Origin: Alistipes sp.
Lineage (GTDB): Bacteria; Bacteroidota; Bacteroidia; Bacteroidales; Rikenellaceae
Assembly (NCBI GenBank): GCA_017937765.1
Contig: JAGBCY010000014.1
Coordinates: 1-51,617 of the forward strand
DNA: 51,617 bases
Direction: 5' to 3'
Under the pieces are notes generated by a model. It saw only the letters and a list, made by a program, of their open reading frames with translations, did not search any database and was not told where the DNA came from. Shown piece after piece: positions 9,207 to 17,684 of the stretch; the first letter of the stretch is position 1; the number at the start of each line of letters is the position of its first letter. The position numbers and the translations under genes are program-made.

Positions 9207-10982
9207 TTACATACGCTCCGGAACGGCGATGCCTAACAGTGCCATTGCCGACTTCAGCGTGCGGGCAACGACACCTGCGAGCTTCAGGCGCAGGGCGCGT
9301 ACTGCCTCATCCTCCTCCTTGAGGATCGAGTGGTCGTGGTAGTAGCCGTTGAACTGCTTAGCCAGATCGTAGGCATAGGCCGCAACAACCGAGGGGGCGA
9401 ACTGCTCACCTGCGGTGCGTACCGTCGCGGGATACTCCGAGAGGGCCTTGATAAGCTCCACCTCGTCCTGAACGAGCGATGCCGAGGCAAAGCTATCCAT
9501 CTTGATGCCTGCCTCCTCAGCCTTACGCATAATCGAGCGGATACGTGCGTGGGTGTACTGGATGAAGGGGCCGGTGTTGCCGTTGAAGTCGATACTCTCG
9601 CGCGGGTCGAAGAGCATAGTCTTCTTGGGGTCAACCTTGAGAATGAAGTACTTAAGCGCGCCGAGACCCACCATCTCCGAAATGGCGGCAGCCTCTTGCT
9701 CCGAGGCACCATCGAGCTTGCCGAGCTCGTCTGACATCTCGCGTGCTGTGCCAATCATAGCCGCGATAAGGTCGTCGGCATCAACAACCGTACCCTCGCG
9801 CGACTTCATCTTGCCCTCGGGCAGCTCGACCATACCGTACGACAGGTGGAAGATGTTATCGCTCCACTCGTAACCGAGCTTCTTGAGCACGAGCTTCAAT
9901 ACCTGGAAGTGGTAGTTCTGCTCGTTACCCACAACGTAGATCATATCGTCGAGCTTATTCTCCTCGAAGCGGCTGAGTGCCGTGCCGAGATCCTGAGTCA
10001 TATATACCGATGTGCCGTCGCCACGAAGCAAGAGCTTCTGGTCGAGACCGTCAGCCTCGAGGTCAATCCATACGGAGTTATCCTCCTTGCGGAAGAATAC
10101 GCCCTTCTTGAGACCATCCTCCACAAGACTCTTACCCAAGAGGTATGTCTGAGACTCGTAGTAAACCTTGTCGAAGTCGACACCCATAGCCTTGTACGTC
10201 ACGTCGAAGCCCTCGTATACCCAGCCATTCATACGCTCCCAGAGAGCGTAAACCTCGGGATCCTTAGCCTCCCACTTACGCAACATCTCCTGTGCAGCGA
10301 GCATAATGGGAGCCTTCTTCTTTGCCTCATCCTCCGTGAGACCCTGAACAACAAGCTCCTTAACCTCCGCTTTGTAGTGCTTGTCGAACTCCACGTAGTA
10401 CTTGCCTACGAGGTGGTCACCCTTCATTCCCGACAACTCGGGAGTCTCGCCCTTGCCGTAGAGCTGCCACGCAAGCATCGACTTACAGATGTGGATACCG
10501 CGGTCGTTGACGAGGTTCACCTTGATGACGTTGTGGCCGTTAGCCTTGAGGATCGTAGCCACCGAATAGCCCAAGAGGTTGTTGCGGATATGTCCGAGGT
10601 GCAAGGGCTTGTTGGTGTTGGGCGACGAGTACTCGATCATAATCGTGCGTCCCGAAGCGGGAGCCATACCGTAATCCTCCGCCGCGCTAATCTCGGCGAA
10701 GCGTGCTGCCCAGAACGAGGCATCGACCGTGAGGTTAAGGAATCCCTTGATGACGTTGAAGCTCTTGATCTCTGGGGTCGAGGCAACAATCTTCTCGCCG
10801 AGCTCTGTGGCGGTAGCCTCGGGTGACTTACGCGATGCGCGGAGCAGGGGGAATACCACGACGGTGTAGTCGCCCTCGAACTCCTTGCGGGTCTTTTGTA
10901 TCTGAATATTGTCGGATGTGGCGTACAACTCCTCGGTTGCGCGCTTCACGACGCTTAGGATGAACTCTTCGATGTTTACCAT
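9207..10982 (-). CDS. argS: Arginyl-tRNA synthetase
   Basis: A 591-residue class Ia synthetase that charges tRNA-Arg in the cytoplasm. It shows the N-terminal Add-1 domain, the HIGH signature as HLGHIRNN following EYSSPNTNKPL, the arginine-site region, the KMSKS equivalent KMKSREGT, and the C-terminal DALR anticodon-binding domain ending near the stop. The ATG at 10982 (MVNIEEF) is preferred to an upstream in-frame GTG at 10994, because the promoter box at 11011-11019 puts the transcript start close to it and homologues begin in this way. Confidence 0.97.
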   Translation of the reverse strand: MVNIEEFILSVVKRATEELYATSDNIQIQKTRKEFEGDYTVVVFPLLRASRKSPEATATELGEKIVASTPEIKSFNVIKGFLNLTVDASFWAARFAEISAAEDYGMAPASGRTIMIEYSSPNTNKPLHLGHIRNNLLGYSVATILKANGHNVIKVNLVNDRGIHICKSMLAWQLYGKGETPELSGMKGDHLVGKYYVEFDKHYKAEVKELVVQGLTEDEAKKKAPIMLAAQEMLRKWEAKDPEVYALWERMNGWVYEGFDVTYKAMGVDFDKVYYESQTYLLGKSLVEDGLKKGVFFRKEDNSVWIDLEADGLDQKLLLRGDGTSVYMTQDLGTALSRFEENKLDDMIYVVGNEQNYHFQVLKLVLKKLGYEWSDNIFHLSYGMVELPEGKMKSREGTVVDADDLIAAMIGTAREMSDELGKLDGASEQEAAAISEMVGLGALKYFILKVDPKKTMLFDPRESIDFNGNTGPFIQYTHARIRSIMRKAEEAGIKMDSFASASLVQDEVELIKALSEYPATVRTAGEQFAPSVVAAYAYDLAKQFNGYYHDHSILKEEDEAVRALRLKLAGVVARTLKSAMALLGIAVPERM

Positions 10983-11010
10983 AATTTGTGTCACTTATAT
11001 ATATACTGGG

Positions 11011-11019
11011 GCAAAGATA
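11011..11019 (-). promoter_or_regulatory. argS promoter
   Basis: The minus strand reads TATCTTTGC, a perfect Bacteroidetes -7 box, 28 bp before the argS ATG. It is back to back with the dusB promoter. Confidence 0.75.
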
Positions 11020-11062
11020 CAACTTTTTTTCTAATTACTAATTTTTCACTATCTTTATGCCG

Positions 11063-11070
11063 TAAATTTG
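11063..11070 (+). promoter_or_regulatory. dusB promoter, possibly giving a leaderless mRNA
   Basis: TAAATTTG, followed by C, ends 5 bp before the dusB ATG. A second, weaker box TATCTTTA lies at 11050-11057. If the first is used, the transcript would start at or within a base or two of the start codon. Confidence 0.5.
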
Positions 11071-11075
11071 CAGCT

Positions 11076-12098
11076 ATGAAGATTTCAGATATAGAGTTGG
11101 GCGCGCAGCCCTTGTTCCTCGCCCCTATGGAGGATGTTACCGATCCGTCGTTCCGTTATATGTGTAAGCGTTTCGGTGCCGATGTTGTCTACACGGAGTT
11201 CATCTCCTCGGATGGTCTTATACGTGATGCGTGGAAGTCGCGTGCCAAACTCAACATAGCTGACTATGAACGCCCTGTTGGTATTCAGATCTACGGCCAC
11301 CTTATCGAGCCTATGGTCGAGGCGGCACGTATCGCTGAGAGTGCGAATCCCGACATCATCGACATCAACTTCGGCTGCCCCGTGAAGAAGATTGCCAATC
11401 GCGGAGCCGGCTCGGGAATGATGCGCGATCCCGACCTTATGGTCGAGATGACACGACAGATTGTTCGTGCTGTGAATAAGCCTGTTACGGTAAAGACACG
11501 CCTCGGCTGGAGTGACGAAATGAAGAATATCGAGGAGATAGCTCTACGCCTTCAGGATGTAGGCATCGCAGCCCTCACCATCCACGGCCGCACACGCTCG
11601 CAGATGTACCGCGGCGAGGCGGACTGGACACTTATCGGCAAGATAAAGAACGACCCGCGAATCACCATACCGATCATCGGAAATGGCGATGTCGACTCGG
11701 CCGTGAAGTGCAAGGAGATGTTCGACCGCTATGGCGTTGATGGCGTGATGATTGGCCGTGCGACGTATGGCCGTCCCTGGATTTTTAGGGAGTGTAAGCA
11801 CTACTTAGAGACGGGCGAGTTGCTGCCGCAGCCCTCCGTTGTGGAGCGTGTGGCTATTGCTAAGGAGCACCTTGCTAAGTCGTTGGAGGTCAAGGGTGAT
11901 AGGGTAGGAATCCTCGAGATGCGTCGTCATCTTACGAACTATTTTAAGGGGCTGCCCGACTTTAAGCAGACGCGTCTAAAGCTCGTGACGTCGTTCGACG
12001 TTGAGGAGATACGCTCGACGCTCGACTATGTTGCCGAACGTTGGGGCGATTTCGATATGCGCGAGGCGGTTCCTGCGCCGCTGTCGCACGATTTATAG
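11076..12098 (+). CDS. dusB: tRNA-dihydrouridine synthase, DusB type
   Basis: A 340-residue FMN-dependent enzyme that reduces uridine to dihydrouridine in tRNA. Motifs in order are LAPMEDVTDPSFR for the FMN-barrel start, the catalytic cysteine in NFGCPVKK, KTRLGW, HGRTRSQ, IIGNGDV and MIGRATYGRPWIF, then the C-terminal helical tRNA-binding domain. The open frame extends upstream to 10986, but that part overlaps the argS promoter and is not conserved in character. The ATG at 11076 gives the normal N-terminus (MKISDIELG). It is monocistronic and divergent from argS. Confidence 0.95.
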   Translation: MKISDIELGAQPLFLAPMEDVTDPSFRYMCKRFGADVVYTEFISSDGLIRDAWKSRAKLNIADYERPVGIQIYGHLIEPMVEAARIAESANPDIIDINFGCPVKKIANRGAGSGMMRDPDLMVEMTRQIVRAVNKPVTVKTRLGWSDEMKNIEEIALRLQDVGIAALTIHGRTRSQMYRGEADWTLIGKIKNDPRITIPIIGNGDVDSAVKCKEMFDRYGVDGVMIGRATYGRPWIFRECKHYLETGELLPQPSVVERVAIAKEHLAKSLEVKGDRVGILEMRRHLTNYFKGLPDFKQTRLKLVTSFDVEEIRSTLDYVAERWGDFDMREAVPAPLSHDL

Positions 12099-12147
12099 CG
12101 ATTGAGATTTACCCAAAAGCGGACAATCATAGGAGTATAATCAACAC

Positions 12148-12180
12148 AAAAAAAAGGCTACCCATAACGGGTAGCCTATA
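12148..12180 (-). terminator. Terminator of the histone-like gene
   Basis: On the minus strand GGCTACCC, a 5-base loop and GGGTAGCC are followed by eight T. It lies 20 bp beyond the histone-like stop codon and may also limit dusB read-through. Confidence 0.88.
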
Positions 12181-12199
12181 TATCACATCTCGGTAGCGA

Positions 12200-12376
12200 T
12201 TACTTCTTAGCCTCCTCAACAGATACCTTGCGGAACTCCTTGAGAAGCTTTGTGAGCTCCAGAGCTGCCTTACGGGCACGTGTGCCAGCTGCCTTGTTGT
12301 TCTTCTCAGCCTGTGCTGCTGCGTTGGTTGCAAATGCCTCGTACTGTGCGGCGATGTTTTCTACTAATGTCTTCAT
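12200..12376 (-). CDS. Histone H1-like nucleoid protein (Bacteroidetes Hc1-type)
   Basis: A 58-residue basic protein rich in Ala and Lys, with the central motif KAAGTRARKAALEL and the ending KEFRKVSVEEAKK. This is the short histone-H1-like family found throughout Bacteroidetes. It is expected to bind DNA and compact the nucleoid. The frame is open up to 12484, but the conserved start is the ATG at 12376, which fits the promoter at 12409-12438. It is a single-gene unit with its own terminator. Confidence 0.88.
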   Translation of the reverse strand: MKTLVENIAAQYEAFATNAAAQAEKNNKAAGTRARKAALELTKLLKEFRKVSVEEAKK

Positions 12377-12408
12377 ATCAATAATTATATTATAAGGTTT
12401 TTCGTTGG

Positions 12409-12438
12409 GCAAAGTTATAAAATATTTTTGTTTTGCAA
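12409..12438 (-). promoter_or_regulatory. Promoter of the histone-like gene
   Basis: The minus strand has TTG (12436-12438), 18 bases, then TAACTTTGC (12409-12417). This is a good Bacteroidetes -33/-7 pair, with a leader of about 28 nt. Confidence 0.75.
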
Positions 12439-12550
12439 CTATTTTTAAGAAAAAAAATGGTCTAAAGCCGTGATTTTCCGACAAATCGGCCCGAGATGAT
12501 GGTCTGAGGGCGATGTTGCGTAAAATCGGTCGAGAGGCCCATTATGGAAA

Positions 12551-12599
12551 AATCCCTATAAATAGGGATTGCAGACTCGCGGTGAATTTTGTATCTTTG
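12551..12599 (+). promoter_or_regulatory. feoAB promoter overlapped by a palindromic operator candidate
   Basis: The -33 TTG is at 12569-12571, then 20 bases, then the -7 box TATCTTTG at 12592-12599. A perfect palindrome AATCCCTA-N4-TAGGGATT (12551-12570) overlaps the -33 element. Its position suggests a metal-responsive repressor site. It is unlike the Fur or DtxR consensus as I know them. Confidence 0.65.
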
Positions 12600-12626
12600 C
12601 GCACTAAAACAAATAATGAATAGAAA

Positions 12627-14993
12627 ATGCGTCTAAGTGAATTAAAAACTGGTGAATCGGCCACGGTGGTCAAGGTGCTGGGATATGGAGGCTTCCGCCG
12701 ACGTATCGTGGAGATGGGCTTCGTGCGTGGTCAGGAGGTCACCGTCATCCTCGACGCACCACTGAAGGACCCTATCGAGTACCGCATTATGGGCTACGAT
12801 ATATCGCTGCGCCGCAAGGAGGCGGAGATGATTGTCGTGATGACCCGCGAGGAGGCCGAGAAGCTGAAGGCTGCGGAGACATCGGCCGTGGTTGACAGCT
12901 CCGACGTTATGGAGTACGCCCTCAATCGTAGCCAGAACCATATAAGCGTGGGCCTCGTGGGTAATCCCAACTCGGGTAAGACCTCGCTCTTCAACACGCT
13001 CTGCGGACGTAGCGAACACGTAGGTAATTATAGCGGTGTCACGGTAGATGCCAAGCGTGGTGAGCTGAAGTACCGCGGCTATACAATCGAGATTACCGAC
13101 CTGCCGGGCACCTATGCTCTCTCGGCATACTCGCCCGAGGAGGTGTTCGTGCGTCGTCATATCATCGAACATACGCCCGATGTCATCGTCAACACGGTCG
13201 TGGCGTCGAATCTCGAGCGTAACCTCTACCTCACGACCGAGCTTATCGACATAAGCCCTAAGATGGTCATTGCGCTGAATATGTACGACGAGTTAGAGCG
13301 TAGCGGTGCTCGCTTCGAGCACGAGGCGTTGGGTGAGATGATTGGTGTGCCTATGGTTCCGGTCGTTGCACCCTCGGGTGTTGGTATCGAGGCGTTGTTG
13401 GATGCGGTTATTGCCGTTCACGAGAATCGTGACAAGCGCGTGCGCCATATACATATCGGCTACGGCTCGGTCATCGAGGAGCATCTCGAGCCGCTGAATG
13501 CCGATATGCGTCGCCATCGTGAGGAGCTCGCAGCCCACTTCCCACCACGTTACTTTGCTCTGAAGCTCATCGAGGGCGATAAGGAGGTGGCGACAATGTT
13601 GCAGCCATCGCCCCATTATGCCAAGTGGCAGAAGATGGCCGACGAGGCACGTGCAGCCATCGAGGAGGCGTTGGATGAGGATATCGAGCAGTCGCTTGCC
13701 AGCCAGAAGTATGGCTTTATCTCGGGTGCGCTGAAGGAGACATATACCGCCTCGGAGCGTAAGCGAGATACCTTTGGTGATAAGCTCGATGCCATCGTCA
13801 CGCATCGCATCTGGGGTTTCCCGATATTCTTTGCGTTGATGTGGTTTATGTTCTACTGCACCTTTACGCTCGGTGCCTATCCGCAGGAGTGGATAGATAT
13901 GGGTGTTGCGTGGCTCTACGACACGGTCCACGGTATGATGGCCGAAGGCCCGTTGCGCGATATGCTTACGGATGGAGTTATCAGTGGTGTGGGTAGCGTG
14001 TTGGTGTTCCTGCCCAACATTATGATCCTCTACCTCTTCATCTCCTTCCTCGAGGATTCGGGCTATCTGGCGCGTGCTGCCTTTATTATGGATAAGGTTA
14101 TGCACCATAAGGGCGTCCACGGTAAGTCGTTCATTCCTATGGTTATGGGCTTTGGTTGCAACGTTCCGGCCGTTATGGCGTGCCGCACGATAGAGTGTCG
14201 TACCTCGCGCCTTATAACCATTATGGTCGTTCCGTTTATGTCGTGTAGCGCGCGACTGCCGATCTATATGATGATCGTGGGAACGTTCTTCCCGTCGCAC
14301 GCCGGCACGGTGTTGTTCCTGCTCTATCTCGCGGGTATAGCTATGGCGGTGATTACCGCCCGCCTGATGCGTAGGTTTATGTTTAGGGAGCAGGAGGCAC
14401 CCTTCGTTATGGAGCTCTCGCCCTACCGTATGCCTACGGCGACGGCTACCGTGCGACATATGTGGAACAAGTGTGCGCAGTACCTCCGTAAGATGGGTGG
14501 CTTGATTCTTATCGCCTCGATCGTCGTATGGCTCTTGAGCTACTACCCGCGTCCTGAGTATAACAACACCGACCCCGATACCCCTTCGTACGAGCTCTCG
14601 TATATGGGACGTATCGGCCAGTTCTGTAATCCCGTGTTCGAGCCTATGGATATGGAGTGGCAGGCTACGGTGGCACTTATCTCGGGTATTCCGGCAAAGG
14701 AGATCGTGGTGAGCACAATGAATGTGCTCTATGCGCAACCTGGTGACGAGGCTCCTGCGAGCGACGACGAGCTATCGCCGAGCGTTAGCGAGCGTATTGC
14801 CGGCAGTATGTCGACACCTACGGCTGTGGCGTTCCTCATCTTTGCACTCTTGTACCTGCCTTGCGTGGCTACGATTATGGCCATTGGCTCGGAACTCAAC
14901 TGGCGATGGGCCGTGGGCTCGGCCATCTATAACTCGGCCATAGCTTGGGTTATGGCTCTTGTGGCGTTCAATATAACTCAATGGCTTGTTTAG
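12627..14993 (+). CDS. feoB: Ferrous iron transporter, FeoA-FeoB fusion
   Basis: A 788-residue inner membrane protein that imports Fe(II). Residues 1-75 are a FeoA (SH3-like) domain. The G-domain follows, with G1 GNPNSGKTS (112-120), the switch NYSGVTV and G3 DLPG (158-161). The G4-like motif is ALNMYDE rather than NxMD at the usual spot. The membrane part has two Gate domains, including GFGCNVPAVMACRT and the later IPAKEIVVSTM. Fusion of FeoA to FeoB is the usual Bacteroidetes form. The Cys-rich partner starts one base after the stop. The start is supported by the promoter about 30 bp upstream. Confidence 0.95.
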   Translation: MRLSELKTGESATVVKVLGYGGFRRRIVEMGFVRGQEVTVILDAPLKDPIEYRIMGYDISLRRKEAEMIVVMTREEAEKLKAAETSAVVDSSDVMEYALNRSQNHISVGLVGNPNSGKTSLFNTLCGRSEHVGNYSGVTVDAKRGELKYRGYTIEITDLPGTYALSAYSPEEVFVRRHIIEHTPDVIVNTVVASNLERNLYLTTELIDISPKMVIALNMYDELERSGARFEHEALGEMIGVPMVPVVAPSGVGIEALLDAVIAVHENRDKRVRHIHIGYGSVIEEHLEPLNADMRRHREELAAHFPPRYFALKLIEGDKEVATMLQPSPHYAKWQKMADEARAAIEEALDEDIEQSLASQKYGFISGALKETYTASERKRDTFGDKLDAIVTHRIWGFPIFFALMWFMFYCTFTLGAYPQEWIDMGVAWLYDTVHGMMAEGPLRDMLTDGVISGVGSVLVFLPNIMILYLFISFLEDSGYLARAAFIMDKVMHHKGVHGKSFIPMVMGFGCNVPAVMACRTIECRTSRLITIMVVPFMSCSARLPIYMMIVGTFFPSHAGTVLFLLYLAGIAMAVITARLMRRFMFREQEAPFVMELSPYRMPTATATVRHMWNKCAQYLRKMGGLILIASIVVWLLSYYPRPEYNNTDPDTPSYELSYMGRIGQFCNPVFEPMDMEWQATVALISGIPAKEIVVSTMNVLYAQPGDEAPASDDELSPSVSERIAGSMSTPTAVAFLIFALLYLPCVATIMAIGSELNWRWAVGSAIYNSAIAWVMALVAFNITQWLV

Positions 14994-14994
14994 T

Positions 14995-15141
14995 ATGAGC
15001 ACGCAGGAGTGGATTGTGGCCCTCGTGGCCGTGGTTGTGGGTATCGTTGTAGTTCACAAGGTTGTGCGTTTCTTCCGTTGCCCTACGGAGTCGAGCTGTG
15101 ACGGTTGCTCGAAGGAGTGTAGCCATCGCCGGGGAAAGTAG
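14995..15141 (+). CDS. FeoB-associated Cys-rich membrane protein
   Basis: A 48-residue protein with one N-terminal membrane helix (about residues 6-20) and a short tail with the pattern C-x5-C-x2-C-x3-C near the end (CPTESSCDGCSKEC). This matches the small FeoB-associated Cys-rich family, which often follows feoB where FeoC is absent. The cysteines may bind iron or an Fe-S centre and tune FeoB. That function is inferred from context. The ATG overlaps nothing and lies one base after the feoB stop, so it is certainly co-transcribed. Confidence 0.88.
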   Translation: MSTQEWIVALVAVVVGIVVVHKVVRFFRCPTESSCDGCSKECSHRRGK

Positions 15142-15198
15142 TGCGGCGGAGTAGGCTTGGTATGTGACGTGAGTGCTGTTAGGCTAAGTAGATAAAAT

Positions 15199-15230
15199 AA
15201 AGGCGAGAACATTCGGTTCTCGCCTTTGTT
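15199..15230. terminator. Bidirectional terminator between feo and cdaA
   Basis: A 12-bp perfect stem (15199-15210 with 15216-15227, loop ATTCG) carries the core GGCGAGAAC. T-rich tracts follow on both strands. It separates the convergent feo and cdaA units. Confidence 0.9.
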
Positions 15231-15287
15231 ATTACCTCAACTGTCTATCCCGCTCCTCACTCCTCATTACTCATTGATTACGCGGTT

Positions 15288-16091
15288 TTACTCTATCGCC
15301 TTCTCTTCGCGACGCTGGTCGTTTATTCGCATCAACTTACGTATCGACTGCGTTAAACGCTGCGGGTCGACATTGCGCTTGATTACCGAGTCGTGCGCGA
15401 GCGATATTCCGCCAGTCTCCTCCGACACGGCGATGATGATGGCATCCGACACCTCGCTCATACCTAACGCTGCGCGATGACGCATACCGTACGACTTGGG
15501 GACCTCCTGCTGCGTCACGGGAAGCACGCATTTTGCTGCAACCACACGGTCGCCGCTGATGACCACGCCGCCATCGTGGAGCGGTGCGTTCTTGAAAAAT
15601 ATATTCTCGAGGAGCGATGTCGACACCTTGGCGTCGATAGATATACCGCTCTCCTCGACAATGCCGAGATCGTTCGACTGCTTGATGATGATCAGCGCGC
15701 CAACCTTCTGCTCGCCCATCTCCTGGCACGCCGTGACAATAGGTGCAAGGTTTATCTCCTCCACCGACTTGCGACTACGCAGGTTGAAGATCTTTGTGAG
15801 CCACTCGAAACGCTCGCGCTGGCGGCCGATAACCTGAAGGAAGTGGCGTATCTCGGGCTGGAAGATGATGAGTATGGCAAGCATACCTATCGAGATAAGC
15901 TGTCCGAGGATGTTCGAGAAGAGCACGAGGTTGAACGTCGTCACCAATATCCACACGAGGTAGATGACAAAGATGCCTACCATAATATATGGTGCGCTTG
16001 TACCCTTCATAGCGCGATAGAGGCCGTAGAGCATCGACGACACCAGTATGATGTCTATTATATCGACAAACGTTAGTGGTATGAATCCCAT
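15288..16091 (-). CDS. cdaA: Diadenylate cyclase CdaA
   Basis: A 267-residue c-di-AMP synthase that condenses two ATP. Three N-terminal membrane helices (within residues 8-80) precede a DAC domain. The catalytic motifs are DGGVVI (the DGA-type motif, here DGG) in APLHDGGVVI, and RHR in MRHRAALGMSE. The length is typical for the TIGR00159/CdaA class. The variant DGG in place of DGA is a small difference commonly seen in this motif. It stands alone on the minus strand. c-di-AMP signalling should control turgor or potassium in this organism, from knowledge of the family. Confidence 0.94.
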   Translation of the reverse strand: MGFIPLTFVDIIDIILVSSMLYGLYRAMKGTSAPYIMVGIFVIYLVWILVTTFNLVLFSNILGQLISIGMLAILIIFQPEIRHFLQVIGRQRERFEWLTKIFNLRSRKSVEEINLAPIVTACQEMGEQKVGALIIIKQSNDLGIVEESGISIDAKVSTSLLENIFFKNAPLHDGGVVISGDRVVAAKCVLPVTQQEVPKSYGMRHRAALGMSEVSDAIIIAVSEETGGISLAHDSVIKRNVDPQRLTQSIRKLMRINDQRREEKAIE

Positions 16092-16144
16092 ATTATAGTC
16101 GGCGTAAAATTGGCGTAAGTTTGTTTTGCGGTGCGAAATTAGTC

Positions 16145-16178
16145 AAAAAAATGCCGACTTGCAAATGCAAATCGGCAA
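16145..16178 (-). terminator. Terminator of the OmpH-like gene
   Basis: On the minus strand TGCCGA.TTGCA pairs with TGCAA.TCGGCA (arms 16152-16163 and 16166-16177), followed by seven T. It lies about 30 bp beyond the stop. Confidence 0.88.
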
Positions 16179-16206
16179 AAATTATTGCGTGCTTCTTAAA
16201 TCACTG

Positions 16207-16890
16207 CTACTCCTCGGCGTTGTCAGCCTCGTAGAGCTCGTCGATCTTCTTAAGAACGAGGTCCGAGATGTTGAGCGTAGGATCCGAGTCGATAACCGAT
16301 ACTGCGTTGATAATCATCTTGTAACGGTGGTCGGCGTTGATCTCGTCGATAGCGCGACGTGTGAGGTCCTGGAACTTGTTCATAAGCACCATCTGCTCCT
16401 CACCCAAAGCCTGCTCCTCGGCCTGAAGTGTTGCAGTCTCGCTCTGAACGGTGGTCTGCAATGCGTTCATACGCGACTGGATTGAGTTGCCCTTAGTCTG
16501 CAACTCCTCCTGCTTCTGCTGAGCGTTGAGCGATGTGATTAGACCCTTGGCGTAGTCCTGCTCGAGCTTAGCGGCATCGGCCTGAAGTTTGTTGTACTCG
16601 GCAGCGAGGCCCTGCTCCTTCTTTGCCCAGCCCTCCTGCGTTGCTATCATCTTCTCCTCGAAGGCCTTGACCTTCTGCTCGAGGCTTGTGCCCTCGGCGG
16701 CGTAGAGCTTGCTCGATGCCATAATGTAGTCGAGGTCGACGTAGACAACATCGCCGCTTGCTACGCACTCCACGGTGCGCACCTCTGTGCTGTCGCTTGC
16801 CGAGGGTGTCGACTTACTCTTAGTCTCGGCACCACCACACGATACCATTACTGCTGCAGCGGCAAGTGTAAACAAAAGTGTTTTTCTCAT
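16207..16890 (-). CDS. OmpH/Skp-family lipoprotein
   Basis: A 227-residue protein with a lipoprotein signal (lipobox VMVSC) and the OmpH/Skp pattern. A short beta strand VVYVDLDYIMASS is followed by a long alpha-helical coiled coil (about residues 65-165) rich in Lys, Glu and Gln, then a return strand YKMIINA. Skp is a soluble periplasmic chaperone for outer-membrane proteins. A lipid-anchored version is common in Bacteroidetes. A chaperone role is inferred from the fold. It is divergent from ruvA and has its own promoter and terminator. Confidence 0.86.
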   Translation of the reverse strand: MRKTLLFTLAAAAVMVSCGGAETKSKSTPSASDSTEVRTVECVASGDVVYVDLDYIMASSKLYAAEGTSLEQKVKAFEEKMIATQEGWAKKEQGLAAEYNKLQADAAKLEQDYAKGLITSLNAQQKQEELQTKGNSIQSRMNALQTTVQSETATLQAEEQALGEEQMVLMNKFQDLTRRAIDEINADHRYKMIINAVSVIDSDPTLNISDLVLKKIDELYEADNAEE

Positions 16891-16930
16891 AATATCACGT
16901 TGTTTTAGTTAATTTTCATATTTCAAAACA

Positions 16931-16958
16931 CAAAGGTAAGAAAATTTATTTACTTTTG
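16931..16958. promoter_or_regulatory. Divergent promoters for ompH-like gene and ruvA
   Basis: Minus strand TACCTTTG at 16931-16938 serves the lipoprotein, and plus strand TACTTTTG at 16951-16958 serves ruvA. The -7 boxes are only 12 bp apart, so the two polymerases should compete. Confidence 0.65.
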
Positions 16959-16997
16959 TAGAAATTTTATAATTATTTTCACACAACAGCAGTTGCT

Positions 16998-17588
16998 ATG
17001 TACGAATATATCACAGGTAAGGTTGCCGAGGCAACGCCGACGTATGCCGTAATCGAGGCGGCAGGCGTGGGCTACTTTATCAACATATCGCTCAAGACAT
17101 ACTCCGATATTGAGCACAGCGCAGAGGCGCGCCTCTACGTGCACTTCATCGTTCGCGAGGACCAGCAGACACTCTACGGCTTCTCACAGAAGATCGAGCG
17201 CGAGCTCTTTCGCCAGCTTATCAGCGTCTCGGGCGTTGGTGGTAACACGGCACGTATGATCCTCTCGACCTATTCGCCGCGCGAGTTGCAGAATATCATC
17301 GCCACGGAGAATGCCGTACTGCTCAAGAATGTCAAGGGCTTAGGCCTTAAGACCGCGCAGAAGATTATCGTCGAGCTTGCGGGTAAGATGCTCGGGCTTG
17401 CGGGTGAGTTTACCGAGCAGTTACCCGCCGCAACAAAGGGCTCCGAGATATTCGACGAGGCTATGGCGGCACTCGCTATGCTCGGCTTCCAGAAGAGCCA
17501 GTCGGAGAAGGTGCTCACGGCTATTTTCAAGGAGAGTCCGGCTATAGGTGTGGAGGATGCCATTCGCACGGCATTGAAGCGTTTGTAG
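16998..17588 (+). CDS. ruvA: Holliday junction DNA helicase subunit RuvA
   Basis: A 196-residue DNA-binding subunit of the RuvAB branch migration complex. It has an N-terminal OB fold (MYEYITGKV...), two helix-hairpin-helix motifs (FRQLISVSGVGGNTARMIL and LKNVKGLGLKTAQKIIVEL), and the C-terminal RuvB-contacting domain (EAMAALAMLGFQKSQ). The length is normal. It is followed by a palindrome with T-rich arms and then the FKBP lipoprotein genes. Confidence 0.97.
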   Translation: MYEYITGKVAEATPTYAVIEAAGVGYFINISLKTYSDIEHSAEARLYVHFIVREDQQTLYGFSQKIERELFRQLISVSGVGGNTARMILSTYSPRELQNIIATENAVLLKNVKGLGLKTAQKIIVELAGKMLGLAGEFTEQLPAATKGSEIFDEAMAALAMLGFQKSQSEKVLTAIFKESPAIGVEDAIRTALKRL

Positions 17589-17618
17589 CGCGCGAGAGAG
17601 GGTATAAGCGGTCGAATG

Positions 17619-17641
17619 CACTTTTTCTTAAGAAAAAAGTG
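17619..17641. terminator. Palindrome with T/A-rich arms behind ruvA
   Basis: A near-perfect 23-bp palindrome (arms beginning CACTTTTT, centre CTTAAG). It lacks a GC-rich stem, so it is a weak terminator candidate. It lies just before the FKBP promoter and could instead be a regulator site. Confidence 0.4.
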
Positions 17642-17684
17642 GGGCGTGGCAAAATAATTATTACCTTTGTACGATTATAATGTT

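Noticed and set aside
13293-14738. Long minus-strand frame of 481 codons inside feoB
   Set aside because: It is the antisense shadow of feoB. The product is His/Arg-rich without domains, and the plus-strand frame has all FeoB motifs.
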